64,000 bases of DNA from Streptomyces hundungensis. GTDB lineage: Bacteria > Actinomycetota > Actinomycetes > Streptomycetales > Streptomycetaceae. How positions within the stretch are numbered: the first letter of the stretch is position 1; every line of letters begins with the position of its first letter. The position numbers and the translations under genes were made by a program. This document shows, piece by piece, positions 32,938 to 42,155 of the stretch. The notes beneath the pieces were generated by a model. It was not told the DNA's origin. It ran no database searches and was given only the letters and a program-made list of their open reading frames with translations. The stretch spans positions 3,720,001-3,784,000 of the forward strand of contig NZ_CP032698.1 in the NCBI RefSeq assembly GCF_003627815.1, read 5' to 3'.

Positions 32938-33840
32938 TCAGACGGTCAGGCCCCGCACCAGCAGATCGATCAGCGCACAGACGAAGAGGGCGATTCCGAT
33001 GAAGCCGTTGACCTGGAAGAACGCCCGGTTGAGGCGGGACAGGTCGTGCGGCTTGACCAGGGTGTGCTCATAGAGGAAGGCCCCGAGCACGATCAGCAGG
33101 CCCAGCCAGAAGAAGAACCCGGCGCCGGTCGCGAGCGCGTACCAGACGAGCAGCGCCATCGTCACGCTGTGGCAGCCGCGCGCCCCGTATATCGCGGCCG
33201 GGATGCCGAAGCGGGCCGGCACCGACTTCACGCCGTGGCCGCGGTCCGCCTCCACGTCCTGGCAGGCGTAGATCAGGTCGAAGCCGCCGATCCAGATGCC
33301 GATCGCGAGCCCGAGGATCACCGCGTCCCACGACCAGGAGCCGGTGATCGCGATCCACGCGCCGACCGGGCCCATCGCCTGCGCGAGACCGAGGATGGCC
33401 TGCGGGAAGTTGGTGAACCGCTTCCCGTACGGATAGACCACCATCGGGATCACCGCGACCGGCGCGAGCGCCAGGCACAGCGGGTTGAGGGCGGCGGCCG
33501 CGCCGAGGAAGACGACCAGGGCGATGAGCGCACCCGTCCACGCGGAGCGCACCGACACCGCGCCGGTGACGAGCTCGCGGCCCGCGGTGCGCGGGTTACG
33601 GGCGTCGATCTCGCGGTCGATGATCCGGTTGCAGGCCATCGCGAAGGTGCGCAGGCCCACCATGGCGACGGTGACCAGGAGCAGCCGGCCCCAGTGGATG
33701 TTCTTGTCGAGCTGGTACATCGCGGTCAGGGCCGCGGTGTAGGCGAAGGGCAGCGCGAAGACCGAGTGCTCGATCATGACCAGGCGCAGAAACGCCTTGG
33801 TGCGGCCCGGCTGGGGCATCGCTGCGGCTGAGGCACTCAC
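32938..33840 (-). CDS. mqnP: UbiA-type prenyltransferase of menaquinone synthesis
   Basis: A 300-residue membrane protein with eight or nine hydrophobic segments and both aspartate-rich motifs, NRIIDREIDARNP and DVEADRGHGVKS, that bind the prenyl diphosphate through Mg2+. It attaches the isoprenoid chain to the naphthoate nucleus in the futalosine route. GTG 33840 with GGGG upstream gives the usual family N-terminus (PQPGRTKAFLRLVMIEHSVF). It lies 47 bp upstream of ubiX and 76 bp after the ubiD-type gene, in one direction. Confidence 0.9.
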   Translation of the reverse strand: MSASAAAMPQPGRTKAFLRLVMIEHSVFALPFAYTAALTAMYQLDKNIHWGRLLLVTVAMVGLRTFAMACNRIIDREIDARNPRTAGRELVTGAVSVRSAWTGALIALVVFLGAAAALNPLCLALAPVAVIPMVVYPYGKRFTNFPQAILGLAQAMGPVGAWIAITGSWSWDAVILGLAIGIWIGGFDLIYACQDVEADRGHGVKSVPARFGIPAAIYGARGCHSVTMALLVWYALATGAGFFFWLGLLIVLGAFLYEHTLVKPHDLSRLNRAFFQVNGFIGIALFVCALIDLLVRGLTV

Positions 33841-33916
33841 TAGAGCCCCGGTCCATCCCCGCGAAGGCGGGGAAACCCGCTCTCCGCGCTGCCGTTCTCC
33901 ATCATCTGCCAGCACC

Positions 33917-35374
33917 TCACAGTCCGTATTCCTTCCAACGCTTCGTCACCCGTTCGGCCGTATCCGGGTCCGACTCGACCATGGCGGGCCAGCCGCCGTC
34001 GCGGGTGTAGCCCTCCTCGGGCCACTTCGCGGTCGCGTCGATGCCCGCCTTGCCGCCCCAGAACTGCTGGTAGGAGGCGTGGTCGAGATGGTCGACCGGG
34101 CCTTCCACGACGGTCAGGTCGCGGGCGTAGTCGGTGTTCCCGAAGGCCCGCCAGGACACTTCGTGCAGATTGTGGACGTCGCAGTCGGCGTCGACGATCA
34201 CGATCAGTTTGGTCAGCGACATCATGTGCGCGCCCCAGATCGCGTGCATCACCTTCTGGGCGTGCTTGGGGTACTTCTTGTCGATCGAGACGATCGCGCA
34301 GTTGTGGAAGCCGCCCGACTCCGGCAGGTGGTAGTCCACGATGTCCGGCACGATGATCTTGAGGAGCGGCAGGAAGAAGCGCTCGGTGGCGCGACCGAGC
34401 GGCCCGTCCTCGGTCGGCGGCCGGCCCACCACGATCGACTGGAGCAGCGGACGCTTGCGCATCGTGACGCAGTCGATCGTCAGGGCGGGGAACGGTTCCT
34501 GCGGGGTGTAGAACCCGGTGTGGTCGCCGAACGGGCCCTCGGGCAGCATCTCGCCCGGCTCCAGCCAGCCCTCGATGACGACCTCGGCGTTGGCCGGGAC
34601 CTGGAGCGGCACCGTCTTGCAGTCGACCATCTCGATCCGCTTGCCCTGGATGAACCCGGCGAAGAGGTACTCGTCGATGTCGCCGGGCAGCGGCGCGGTC
34701 GAGGCGTACGTGACGGCGGGAGGGCAGCCGAAGGCGATCGCGACGGGGAGCCGCTCACCGCGCTTGGCGGCGACCGCGTAGTGGTTGCGGCTGTCCTTGT
34801 GGATCTGCCAGTGCATGCCGATGGTGCGCTTGTCGTGGCGCTGGAGGCGGTAGAGCCCGAGGTTGCGTACGCCTGTCTCGGGGTGCTTGGTGTGGGTGAG
34901 GCCCAGATTGAAGAACGAGCCGCCGTCCTCGGGCCAGGTGAACAGCGCGGGCAGCATGTCCAGGTCGACGTCGTCGCCCGTGAGGACCACCTCCTGGACG
35001 GGCGCGGCCTCCTGCTTCACCTTCTTCGGCGGTACGTGCACCATCGAGCCGAGCTTGCCGAAGGCCTCGCGGATGCCGACGAAGCCCTGCGGCAGCTCCG
35101 GCTTGAGCAGCCCGCCGATCTTCTCGCTGATCTCCTCGTACGCCGTGAGGCCGAGCGCCTTGAGCAGGCGGCGGTCGGTGCCGTACACGTTCATGGCCAG
35201 GGGCATGGAGGCGCCCTTGACGTTCTCGAACAGGAGGGCGGGGCCGCCGGCCTTGTTGACCCGGTCGACGATCTCGCCGACTTCCAGATACGGGTCGACC
35301 TCGGCCTTGATGCGCTTGAGGTCGCCCTCGCGCTCCAGCGCCCTGAGCAGCGATCGGAGATCGTCGTAAGCCAT
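33917..35374 (-). CDS. mqnL: UbiD-type decarboxylase of menaquinone synthesis
   Basis: A 485-residue UbiD-family decarboxylase that uses prenylated FMN. Length and motifs are standard (MAYDDLRSLLRALEREGDLK, GMHWQIHKDSRNHYAV, EGPFGDHTGFYTPQEPFPAL, the last holding the conserved E-x-P-x-G-D-H metal/FMN region). It should remove the carboxyl group of the prenylated naphthoate. It heads the group mqnL-mqnP-ubiX, and its cofactor is made by the UbiX homologue. The ATG at 35374 lies 88 bp from a divergent small membrane-protein gene. Confidence 0.92.
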   Translation of the reverse strand: MAYDDLRSLLRALEREGDLKRIKAEVDPYLEVGEIVDRVNKAGGPALLFENVKGASMPLAMNVYGTDRRLLKALGLTAYEEISEKIGGLLKPELPQGFVGIREAFGKLGSMVHVPPKKVKQEAAPVQEVVLTGDDVDLDMLPALFTWPEDGGSFFNLGLTHTKHPETGVRNLGLYRLQRHDKRTIGMHWQIHKDSRNHYAVAAKRGERLPVAIAFGCPPAVTYASTAPLPGDIDEYLFAGFIQGKRIEMVDCKTVPLQVPANAEVVIEGWLEPGEMLPEGPFGDHTGFYTPQEPFPALTIDCVTMRKRPLLQSIVVGRPPTEDGPLGRATERFFLPLLKIIVPDIVDYHLPESGGFHNCAIVSIDKKYPKHAQKVMHAIWGAHMMSLTKLIVIVDADCDVHNLHEVSWRAFGNTDYARDLTVVEGPVDHLDHASYQQFWGGKAGIDATAKWPEEGYTRDGGWPAMVESDPDTAERVTKRWKEYGL

Positions 35375-35462
35375 GGGGTCAAGTATCGGGCACCCGATAC
35401 CCTGGGCCCGTCACCGGGGCCGAGGCACGGCCCGCAACCGTTCCCGGGGGGACCGTCCAACC

Positions 35463-35900
35463 ATGCTCAGGTATCTGCCGTTTCTGCTGGTCCTGGCGGT
35501 GTGGATCTATGCGTTCATCGACTGCCTGAACACCCCCGAGGAGGAGGTCAAGGGCCTCCCCAAGGTGGTGTGGATCATCATCGTGCTGCTCTTCGGCGAG
35601 GTTCTGGTCGGACCGGTCGCGTGGCTCGTGGCGGGCAAGGTCCGCCGGGGGCCCGGCGCGGGCCCGTCACGCTGGACCGCCCCCGACGACAACCCCGCCT
35701 TCCTTGCGTCCCTCGGGGAGGGCGGCCAGCGGGATGAGGCGGGGCTGAAGGACGACGAGGCCGTGCCGAAGGGCGATGAGGCGGGGCTTAAGGGGGACGA
35801 GGCGGTGCCGAAGGGCGATGAGGCGGTGCTGAAGGAGTGGGAGGCGGATTTGCGGCGGCGGGAGGAGGAGTTGAAGCGGCGGGAGCGGGGGGAGGAGTAG
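35463..35900 (+). CDS. PLDc_N-domain membrane protein with charged repeat tail
   Basis: A 145-residue protein with two membrane segments (about 4-20 and 36-57) that match the PLDc_N (phospholipase D N-terminal-like) family: YLPFLLVLAVWIYAFIDCLN and WIIIVLLFGEVLVGPVAWLV. No phospholipase domain follows. Residues about 90-130 are 7-residue repeats (GDEAVPK, GDEAGLK), and the end is a charged helix (RRREEELKRRERGEE). Family function is unknown. The gene is divergent from mqnL. Confidence 0.78.
   Translation: MLRYLPFLLVLAVWIYAFIDCLNTPEEEVKGLPKVVWIIIVLLFGEVLVGPVAWLVAGKVRRGPGAGPSRWTAPDDNPAFLASLGEGGQRDEAGLKDDEAVPKGDEAGLKGDEAVPKGDEAVLKEWEADLRRREEELKRRERGEE
35732..35838. repeat. 21-bp in-frame repeats
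   Basis: Five imperfect copies of a 21-bp unit (for example GACGAGGCGGTGCCGAAGGG) encode the 7-residue repeats of the PLDc_N protein. Unit length keeps frame. Confidence 0.75.
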
Positions 35901-36381
35901 GGCCTTTTTGGACCCCACCCCACCCCTTCCCGAAACCCTCCGGGGGTGCGCGCCGCGACCGCGAACGGTGCCCACTCTTCGCGCAGTTCCCCGCGCCCCT
36001 AAAACCCTCTCGATCCTGCGGACCGTGGGTGGCTGGTCGCGCAGTCCCTCGCGCCCCTGAAAACCCGTCTTCGTCTGCGGGCCGCAGGTGGCTGGGCGCG
36101 CAGTTCCCCGCGCCCCTTAACTACTCGGTGCTGGCCAGCATCGGCCACCTCAGCCTGTCCGGCGATTGAGGACGAGCGGCCTTAAGGCGCGAACGGGGTC
36201 TGGGGCGGAGCCCCAGGAAGGCCCGGGCCATCCAACCCTGCGCCTACGGGCGGGCGGGTGGGGAAGGTGCCCCAGGGGGCCGGGACCAGCCGACCCCCGG
36301 CACGGGTGGGCGGGTGGGCAAAAGAGGGACGGGGGCTGGGGGCGAGCCCCCAGGAGGGCTCGGCCTCGTACGGGGGCCGGC
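35901..36381. repeat. Intergenic block of dispersed repeats
   Basis: There is no gene here. 35912-35948 repeats the element of 26297-26333. Three copies of CGCGCAGTTCCCCGCGCCCC or close variants follow near 35980, 36038 and 36098. 36154-36216 is the inverted copy of 23712-23777 (CCGGCGATTGAGGACGAGCG, then GGGGCGGAGCCCC). The rest to 36381 is G-rich and holds direct repeats of GGGCGGGTGGG. Confidence 0.8.
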
Positions 36382-37473
36382 TCAGACGCCTGCGTATGAG
36401 TGCTTGCCGGTCACGAAGATGTTCACGCCGTAGTAGTTGAACAGCCAGCACCCGAACGCGATCAACGCCAGCGTCGCCGCCTTCCGCCCCTTCCACCCCG
36501 CCGTGGCCCGCGCATGCAGGTAGCACGCGTAGGCGACCCAGGTGATGAAGGACCAGACCTCCTTGGGGTCCCAGCCCCAGTACCGCCCCCACGCGTCCCC
36601 CGCCCAGATCGCCCCCGCGATGATCGTGAAGGTCCAGAGCGGGAAGACCGCCGCGTTGACCCGGTAGGCGAACTTGTCGAGCGAGGCCGCGGCCGGCAGC
36701 CGCTCCATGACGGAGGTCGCGAAGCCGCCCGGCTTGCCGCCCTCGGCGAGCTTCGCCTCGTACCGGTCGCGGAAGAGGTACAGGATCGTGGCGACCGCGC
36801 CCACGTAGAACACCGCGCCGCAGAAGATCGCGGTGGAGACGTGGATCCACAGCCAGTACGAGTGCAGCGCGGGCACCAGCTGGTCGCTGGCGGTGTAGAG
36901 CACGGTGACGGCGAGGCCGAGGTCGAGCAGGACCGTGGTGACCAGCGGAAGGCCGAGCCAGCCGACGTTCTTCTTCAGGGCGAGCAGCGCCAGGTACACG
37001 CCGACCGCGACCGTGGAGAAGGTCAGGTTGAACTCGTACATGTTGCCCCACGGCGCCCGCTGCACGGACAGCGCGCGGGTGAGGACACCGGTGAACTCGA
37101 TGAGGAAGGCGAGCACCGTCAGGGAGACGGCGATGCGGCCGTAGAGGTCGCCCTTCTCGTCCCCGCCCGACGCGCCGGGCCCGTCCGGTACGTTCCGGGC
37201 GCCGCCGGCGGAGCGGGTCACGACCTTGGGGCGTTCCAGGACGGCGGTGCCGCCGTTCTTGGTGGCGACCTCGACCTTCACGGTCCCGGCGTCCTGCGGC
37301 TCCTGCCCGGCGCCGGTCAGCGCGGCCGCCGTACGGGCGACCTTGCTGCGGCTGCCGAACAGCCACTCGGCCATGTTGGCGAAGAAGGCCAGCAGATAGA
37401 CGGCCATCGACGAGTAGATCAAGTAGTTGCTGGTGTGCGCCAGGCTCTCATTGGTGGCGGCGGCGAGATTCAC
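36382..37473 (-). CDS. ccsB: Cytochrome c assembly protein CcsB/ResC
   Basis: A 363-residue membrane protein with about eight helices and the haem-handling motif WGWDPKEVWSFITW of the CcsA/ResC family. With ResB it carries haem across the membrane and attaches it to apocytochrome c (system II). A non-conserved cytoplasmic loop (about 45-105) is typical for actinobacteria. GTG 37473 overlaps the resB stop by 4 bases (GTGA), a sign of translational coupling. It is the last gene of tlpA-ccdA-resB-ccsB. Confidence 0.92.
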   Translation of the reverse strand: MNLAAATNESLAHTSNYLIYSSMAVYLLAFFANMAEWLFGSRSKVARTAAALTGAGQEPQDAGTVKVEVATKNGGTAVLERPKVVTRSAGGARNVPDGPGASGGDEKGDLYGRIAVSLTVLAFLIEFTGVLTRALSVQRAPWGNMYEFNLTFSTVAVGVYLALLALKKNVGWLGLPLVTTVLLDLGLAVTVLYTASDQLVPALHSYWLWIHVSTAIFCGAVFYVGAVATILYLFRDRYEAKLAEGGKPGGFATSVMERLPAAASLDKFAYRVNAAVFPLWTFTIIAGAIWAGDAWGRYWGWDPKEVWSFITWVAYACYLHARATAGWKGRKAATLALIAFGCWLFNYYGVNIFVTGKHSYAGV

Positions 37474-39182
37474 TTCTCAGCCCCTTCGGCAGGAACGGCT
37501 GCGGATTCGGGTTCGGGATCCGGCGCGGTGGGCGCCTCGGGGATGAGCGTGACCGCGAGGTCGGCCAGCTCCTCGGGAAGCTTCGCGGACTCGCTGCGGC
37601 CGAGCCCGGCCATCTCGACGACGGTCACTCCGTCGTCGCCCCGGACGGCCCGGACCCAGACCCGGCGCCGCTGGATGAACAGCGAGCCGGCGAGTCCGGC
37701 GATGGCACCGATCGCGCCCGTGAGGGCGAGGCCGCTGCCCGGCTGGTGGGTGATCTGGAAGCTCGCCCACTGCTTGATGGGGCCCTTGTCGAAGGTGATC
37801 GACCCGGCGCCGTCGGGGAGTTGAAGGCTTTCGCCGGGCAGCAGCAGCTTCTTGAGGATCTTGCCCTGGTCGTCCTTGAAGGGCGTGATCGAGCGGCTGC
37901 TCGTGTCCAGCTGGTACACGTTCTTGGGCAGGCCCGAGTTGAGGCCGAGGTCGCCGTGGTAGGCGCCGATGTTGAGGACCGGGAAGTCGGGCGCGGGGAA
38001 CTTCGAGAACATCTGGGTCGCGCCGGTGCCCTTGCCGCCGAACGTCGGCACGAAGAACGCGGCGAAGCCCAGCTGGTCCTTGTTGCCCTTGGCGTCGCGG
38101 TAGCCGTCGAGCACCTTGATGGCGCCGCTGGAGGTGAGGTTGTTGTCCATCGGCAGCAGCGGCACCGCGCCGTGGAAGACGACGTTGCCCCTGCCGTCCT
38201 TGACGGTGACCGACGGCGCGTAGCCGTGGGAGAGCAGATAGACCTTGGAGCCGTCGACGACGAGCGGCTTGTTGACCTCGACGGCCTTGTGCTGGGGCTT
38301 GCCGTCGGCGCCCTCGGAGTAGGTGAGGTGGGCCTTGAACTCGCGGGCGGTGCCCAGCTCCGGCCCGTTGCGCTCGTACGTCGCGTCGAAGCGGTCCAGG
38401 GTGAAGCTGAACGGCGTGAGGTCCTCGGTGCTGAACATCGAGCCGGACTTGAAGTCGTCGTACTGGGTGAGGGTGTTGGAGAACCCGTCGCCCTGGACGA
38501 TCAGCTTGCCGCCCTCGGACTTGAAGAGCTGGCCGGTGGCGAACGCGACGAGGATCACGATCAGCGAGACGTGGAAGATCAGGTTGCCGGCCTCGCGCAG
38601 ATACCCCTTCTCGGCGGCGACGGCGTCCCCGCTGATCCGGGAGCGGAAGCGGCGCTGCTTGAGCATCGCGAGCGCGGCCTCGCGCACCTGCTCGGGCTCG
38701 GCCTCGGTACGCCACGTCGTGTACGCGGGCAGCCGGGTCAGGCGGCCGGGCGCGGCCGGCGGGAGACCGCGGAGCTGGCCGACGAACTGCCAGGTGCGCG
38801 GCACGATGCAGCCGATGAGCGAGACGAACAGCAGGATGTAGATCGCGGAGAACCACACCGAGCTGTAGACGTGGAACAGGCCGAGCTTGTCGTAGATCGG
38901 CGAGAGGGTGTCGTGCCGCTTCTGGAAGTCGGCGACCTTCATCTCGTCCACGCTGGTCTGCGGGATCAGCGAGCCGGGGATGGCGCCGAGCGACAGCAGG
39001 AAGAGCAGGATCAGCGCGACCCGCATCGAGGTGAGCTGCCGCCAGAACCAGCGGACCCAGCCGAAGGCCCCGATGCCGACTGGGCCGTTGGACCGTTCCT
39101 CGGTGGGCGCGGTCGAGAGCTGTGCCCCGGCCTCGCCGAGGTCGGGCTCCGGAGTCGGTTCGGTTCGGTCGATCTTGCTCAT
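37470..39182 (-). CDS. resB: Cytochrome c assembly protein ResB/Ccs1
   Basis: A 570-residue membrane protein with three N-terminal helices (about 50-75, 105-130, 205-225), a large external domain, and one helix near residue 490. This is the standard ResB layout; motifs include MRVALILLFLLSLGAIPGSL and FHVSLIVILVAFATGQLFKS. It works with CcsB to deliver haem and hold apocytochrome c. ATG 39182 follows the ccdA stop closely, and the end overlaps ccsB. The C-terminal 60 residues are an acidic Pro/Glu/Ala tail. Confidence 0.92.
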   Translation of the reverse strand: MSKIDRTEPTPEPDLGEAGAQLSTAPTEERSNGPVGIGAFGWVRWFWRQLTSMRVALILLFLLSLGAIPGSLIPQTSVDEMKVADFQKRHDTLSPIYDKLGLFHVYSSVWFSAIYILLFVSLIGCIVPRTWQFVGQLRGLPPAAPGRLTRLPAYTTWRTEAEPEQVREAALAMLKQRRFRSRISGDAVAAEKGYLREAGNLIFHVSLIVILVAFATGQLFKSEGGKLIVQGDGFSNTLTQYDDFKSGSMFSTEDLTPFSFTLDRFDATYERNGPELGTAREFKAHLTYSEGADGKPQHKAVEVNKPLVVDGSKVYLLSHGYAPSVTVKDGRGNVVFHGAVPLLPMDNNLTSSGAIKVLDGYRDAKGNKDQLGFAAFFVPTFGGKGTGATQMFSKFPAPDFPVLNIGAYHGDLGLNSGLPKNVYQLDTSSRSITPFKDDQGKILKKLLLPGESLQLPDGAGSITFDKGPIKQWASFQITHQPGSGLALTGAIGAIAGLAGSLFIQRRRVWVRAVRGDDGVTVVEMAGLGRSESAKLPEELADLAVTLIPEAPTAPDPEPESAAVPAEGAEK

Positions 39183-39185
39183 GCG

Positions 39186-39947
39186 TCAGACACCCACCTG
39201 AAAGCCTTGGGACCAGCCCTGTACCTGCTGGACGAGCTCCGCCCAAGCGCCGGTGAGCAGCAGCACCCCGGTCACGATCATCATGCCGCCGCCGATCCGC
39301 ATCACCCATGCGTAGTGCTTCTTGACCCAGCCGAAGGCTCCGAGCGCCTTGCGGAAGGCGACCGCCGCGAGCACGAAGGGCAGTCCGAGGCCGAGACAGT
39401 ACGCGACCGTCAGTATCGCCCCGCGCCCGGCGCTCGCCTGGTCCATGGCCAGCGCGTTCACCGAGGTGAGCGTCGGTCCCAGGCACGGCGTCCAGCCGAT
39501 GCCGAACAGGGCGCCGAGCAGCGGCGCGCCCGCGAGACCGGTCACCGGCCGCTTGTGGAAGCGGAATTCGCGCTGGGTCATCCACGGCATGAGGCCCAGG
39601 AAGAAGACGCCCATGAGGATCATCAGCACGCCGAGGATCTTGGAGAGCGCGGTGCTGTGGGTCTGGAGGTTCTGGCCGAAGTAGCCGAAGAGCGCGCCGC
39701 CGGAGACGAAGACGGCGGTGAAGCCGAGGACGAACAGACCGGCGCCCGCGACCATCCGGCCGCGCCGGGCCTCGGCCAGGTCGGTGCCGGTCACTCCGGT
39801 GACGTAACTGAGATAGCCGGGGACCAGGGGCAGTACGCAGGGGGAGAAGAACGAGACGAGGCCGCCGAGCACGGCGACCGGCAGGGCCACGAGAAGGGCC
39901 CCGCTGAAGACCGTCTCGTTCATCGAGCCGACGGCGGCCAGTGCCAT
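39186..39947 (-). CDS. ccdA: Thiol-disulphide transmembrane transporter CcdA
   Basis: A 253-residue protein with six membrane helices and the two redox cysteines of CcdA, Cys37 in SFFSPCVLPL and Cys155 in GWTPCLGPTL. It moves reducing power from cytoplasmic thioredoxin to the external TlpA/ResA-type thioredoxin, keeping apocytochrome c cysteines reduced. ATG 39947 lies 7 bases after the tlpA stop, with GGAGAAG upstream inside that gene; a GTG at 39950 is an alternative. Confidence 0.93.
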   Translation of the reverse strand: MALAAVGSMNETVFSGALLVALPVAVLGGLVSFFSPCVLPLVPGYLSYVTGVTGTDLAEARRGRMVAGAGLFVLGFTAVFVSGGALFGYFGQNLQTHSTALSKILGVLMILMGVFFLGLMPWMTQREFRFHKRPVTGLAGAPLLGALFGIGWTPCLGPTLTSVNALAMDQASAGRGAILTVAYCLGLGLPFVLAAVAFRKALGAFGWVKKHYAWVMRIGGGMMIVTGVLLLTGAWAELVQQVQGWSQGFQVGV

Positions 39948-39954
39948 CACGCGA

Positions 39955-40563
39955 TCACTTCTCCGCGATCAGCGGGTCGATCATCTGGTGCAGTTTGGCG
40001 TCGTCGAGCGCCATCAGGGCGCGGGCGGCGATTTTGCCGTTCCGGTCGAGGACGATCGTCGACGGAATGGCCTGCGGATTCAGACTTCCCTTGGGGAAAC
40101 GCAGAATGAGCTTGCCGATCGGGTCGTACAGGCTCGGATAGTCGACGCCGAATTCCTTTTCGAACTGCTGGGCCGGGCCCTTGTCGGTGTCGCGGGTATT
40201 GATCCCGACGAACTCGACGCCCTTGGCCTTCGTCTCCTTGGAGACCTTGGCCAGATACGGCGCCTCGGCCCGGCAGGGCGCGCACCAGGAGCCCCAGACG
40301 TTCAGCACGACGATCTTTCCCTTGAGGTAGGCGACGTCGAGCTGCTTGCCGTCGACGGTCTCCCCGGACAGCGCCGGGGCGTCCTGACGGTCGCCCTTGG
40401 CGACGGTGGCGACTCCGCCGGTGCCGGTGACGAACTTGGTGTCACCGGAACCGCCGGACGTACCACCGGAACCGCAGGCCGTCAGGGTCAGCGCACCGGC
40501 GGCCGCGGCAGCCGCGGCCAGCGTCAGGGTGCGACGGCGTCGAAAGGCAGGACTCACGGACAT
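39955..40563 (-). CDS. TlpA/ResA-like thioredoxin lipoprotein
   Basis: A 202-residue exported lipoprotein (lipobox LTAC, Cys30) with a thioredoxin domain carrying the active site WCAPC (Cys94 and Cys97) and the cis-proline region QAIPST. It should reduce the haem-binding cysteines of apocytochrome c outside the membrane, receiving electrons from CcdA. It is first in the four-gene cytochrome c maturation unit. No clear ribosome site precedes the ATG at 40563. Confidence 0.9.
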   Translation of the reverse strand: MSVSPAFRRRRTLTLAAAAAAAGALTLTACGSGGTSGGSGDTKFVTGTGGVATVAKGDRQDAPALSGETVDGKQLDVAYLKGKIVVLNVWGSWCAPCRAEAPYLAKVSKETKAKGVEFVGINTRDTDKGPAQQFEKEFGVDYPSLYDPIGKLILRFPKGSLNPQAIPSTIVLDRNGKIAARALMALDDAKLHQMIDPLIAEK

Positions 40564-40640
40564 GTGAAAAGTTTCGCATGACGGTTCCGGGGATCTTCCG
40601 CGCCCCCCTGGCTGCCCGTAAAGCCCCTTGTCAAGGGCGG

Positions 40641-41921
40641 CTAAACGGCCTTGAGGAACGTGTTCCAGCCACCGGTGGGGGCCTGTCCCACCTGGAGTCC
40701 GCGCAGCTTGGCGAGCACCTTCGGGTCCTGTACGTCGAGCCAGTCGACGTACTGCTTGAAGGAGACGAGCCTCACATCCTTCTTCTCGTCCCGCTTGGCC
40801 ACGATGCCCTTGAAGGCCTCTTCGACGGCGTCCATATAGATCCCGCCGTTCCACTGCTCGAAGTGGTTTCCGATGTAGAAGGGCGCGCGATTGGTTTCGT
40901 AGGCGCGCTTGAATCCGGCGAGATACGCCTCGGTGGCCTGCTTGCGCCAGCCGGGATAGTTGGCCGGCGGCGCCTTGGTCGAATTCTTCGACTGGTTGGC
41001 GAGGATGTTGTAGTCCATCGAGAGGACCTCGAAGGAGCGCCCGGGGAAGGGTATTTGCTGGAGCGGCAGGTCCCACAGGCCGTGCCGCTTGACCGGCCAC
41101 ATCTGGGTGCCGCCGGGCGAGGAGGCGTCGTAGCGCCAGCCCAGCTTCTGCGCGGTGGGCAGCAGGTTGTCCTGGCCGAGCAGGCAGGGGGTGCGGCCGC
41201 CGGCGAGCTCGCGCTTGTAGTCGAACGGCAGCGGGTCCTCGTCCGTCCAGCCGGTGTTGGTCTTCCACTTCGTGACGAAGTCGATCGCCTGGTCTATCTC
41301 GCTCTGCCACTGGGCGGCGGTCCAGTGCTCGACGGTGCCGTGCCCGGAGCAGAAGTGGCCGTTGAAGTGGGTGCCTATCTCATGGCCGTCGTTCCAGGCC
41401 TGGCGGACGTACTTCAGCGTCTCCTTGATGTGCGGGTCCGAGAGGTAGCCGATGTCGGAGGCGCCCACCGCGTTGTTCGGCGGCCGGTAGAGGCGCTTCT
41501 TGGCCTCGGGCAGCAGATACAGACCGGAGAGGAAGAACGTCATGCCCGCGCCGTGGTCCTTGGCGAGCTGGAGGAAGCGCGGGAAGAGGCCGTTGCCGAC
41601 CTCGCCGGCGCCGTCCCAGGAGAAGATGACGAACTGGGGCGGGGTCTGGCCGGGTTCGAGGGGGACGGGCTTCTCGGGCTGGTGCGGCTGCTTGCCGGTG
41701 TCGGCGGTGGAACCGTCGCCTATCAGCTTCGCGTCGGCCTTCTTGCCGGCCGCGTCACCGCCGTCGCCGCCCTTGCCCTGGCCCTTGCCACTTGATCCGC
41801 TACCGCCCGAAGTGCCGCAGCCGGTCAGGCCGGCCGCCGCGGCGGCTCCCAGACCCAGGCCCAGCATGCCCCTACGGCTGAAATTCCGGCTGCTCTCCCG
41901 CATAAGTCCGTCCGTTCCCAT
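40641..41921 (-). CDS. Tat-type lipoprotein, polysaccharide deacetylase-like
   Basis: A 426-residue protein whose N-terminus combines a twin-arginine motif (SRRGMLGLGLG) with a lipobox (LTGC, Cys35), so it is probably exported folded by Tat and lipidated. After a Gly/Lys/Ser linker comes a NodB-like barrel: VIFSWDGAG (the D of motif 1), MTFFLSGLYL (strand with FF), and HEIGTHFNGH (the H-x3-H metal motif). Several conserved loops differ from chitin-type deacetylases, so substrate is unknown. ATG 41921 was chosen; ATG 41903 also keeps the signal. Confidence 0.78.
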   Translation of the reverse strand: MGTDGLMRESSRNFSRRGMLGLGLGAAAAAGLTGCGTSGGSGSSGKGQGKGGDGGDAAGKKADAKLIGDGSTADTGKQPHQPEKPVPLEPGQTPPQFVIFSWDGAGEVGNGLFPRFLQLAKDHGAGMTFFLSGLYLLPEAKKRLYRPPNNAVGASDIGYLSDPHIKETLKYVRQAWNDGHEIGTHFNGHFCSGHGTVEHWTAAQWQSEIDQAIDFVTKWKTNTGWTDEDPLPFDYKRELAGGRTPCLLGQDNLLPTAQKLGWRYDASSPGGTQMWPVKRHGLWDLPLQQIPFPGRSFEVLSMDYNILANQSKNSTKAPPANYPGWRKQATEAYLAGFKRAYETNRAPFYIGNHFEQWNGGIYMDAVEEAFKGIVAKRDEKKDVRLVSFKQYVDWLDVQDPKVLAKLRGLQVGQAPTGGWNTFLKAV

Positions 41922-42155
41922 CGCGTCGCACCGTCGTCTCGTCGTCCTCGAACCCAAGCGCGTCACCGCAGTTGGGCGATGTGTGAGATGCCGGGTGAAA
42001 CAGGGATGGTTCCCCACAGCTCGCACAAATCTTCGTAAACCGTACGAGATGCGGGTGCGGGGCGAAGGGGCGGGGGGTGGAGGTCCGGTGAACGGTGCGG
42101 GGGGTCCCTCGACTGTCCCACGGGCCGGCCGGGGTGAACCGGCCGGCCCACCGCG

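Noticed and set aside
37477..39585. A 702-codon frame overlapping resB and ccdA
   Set aside because: It is Arg/Asp/Gly-rich and lacks membrane segments; resB and ccdA in the other frames carry clear family motifs.
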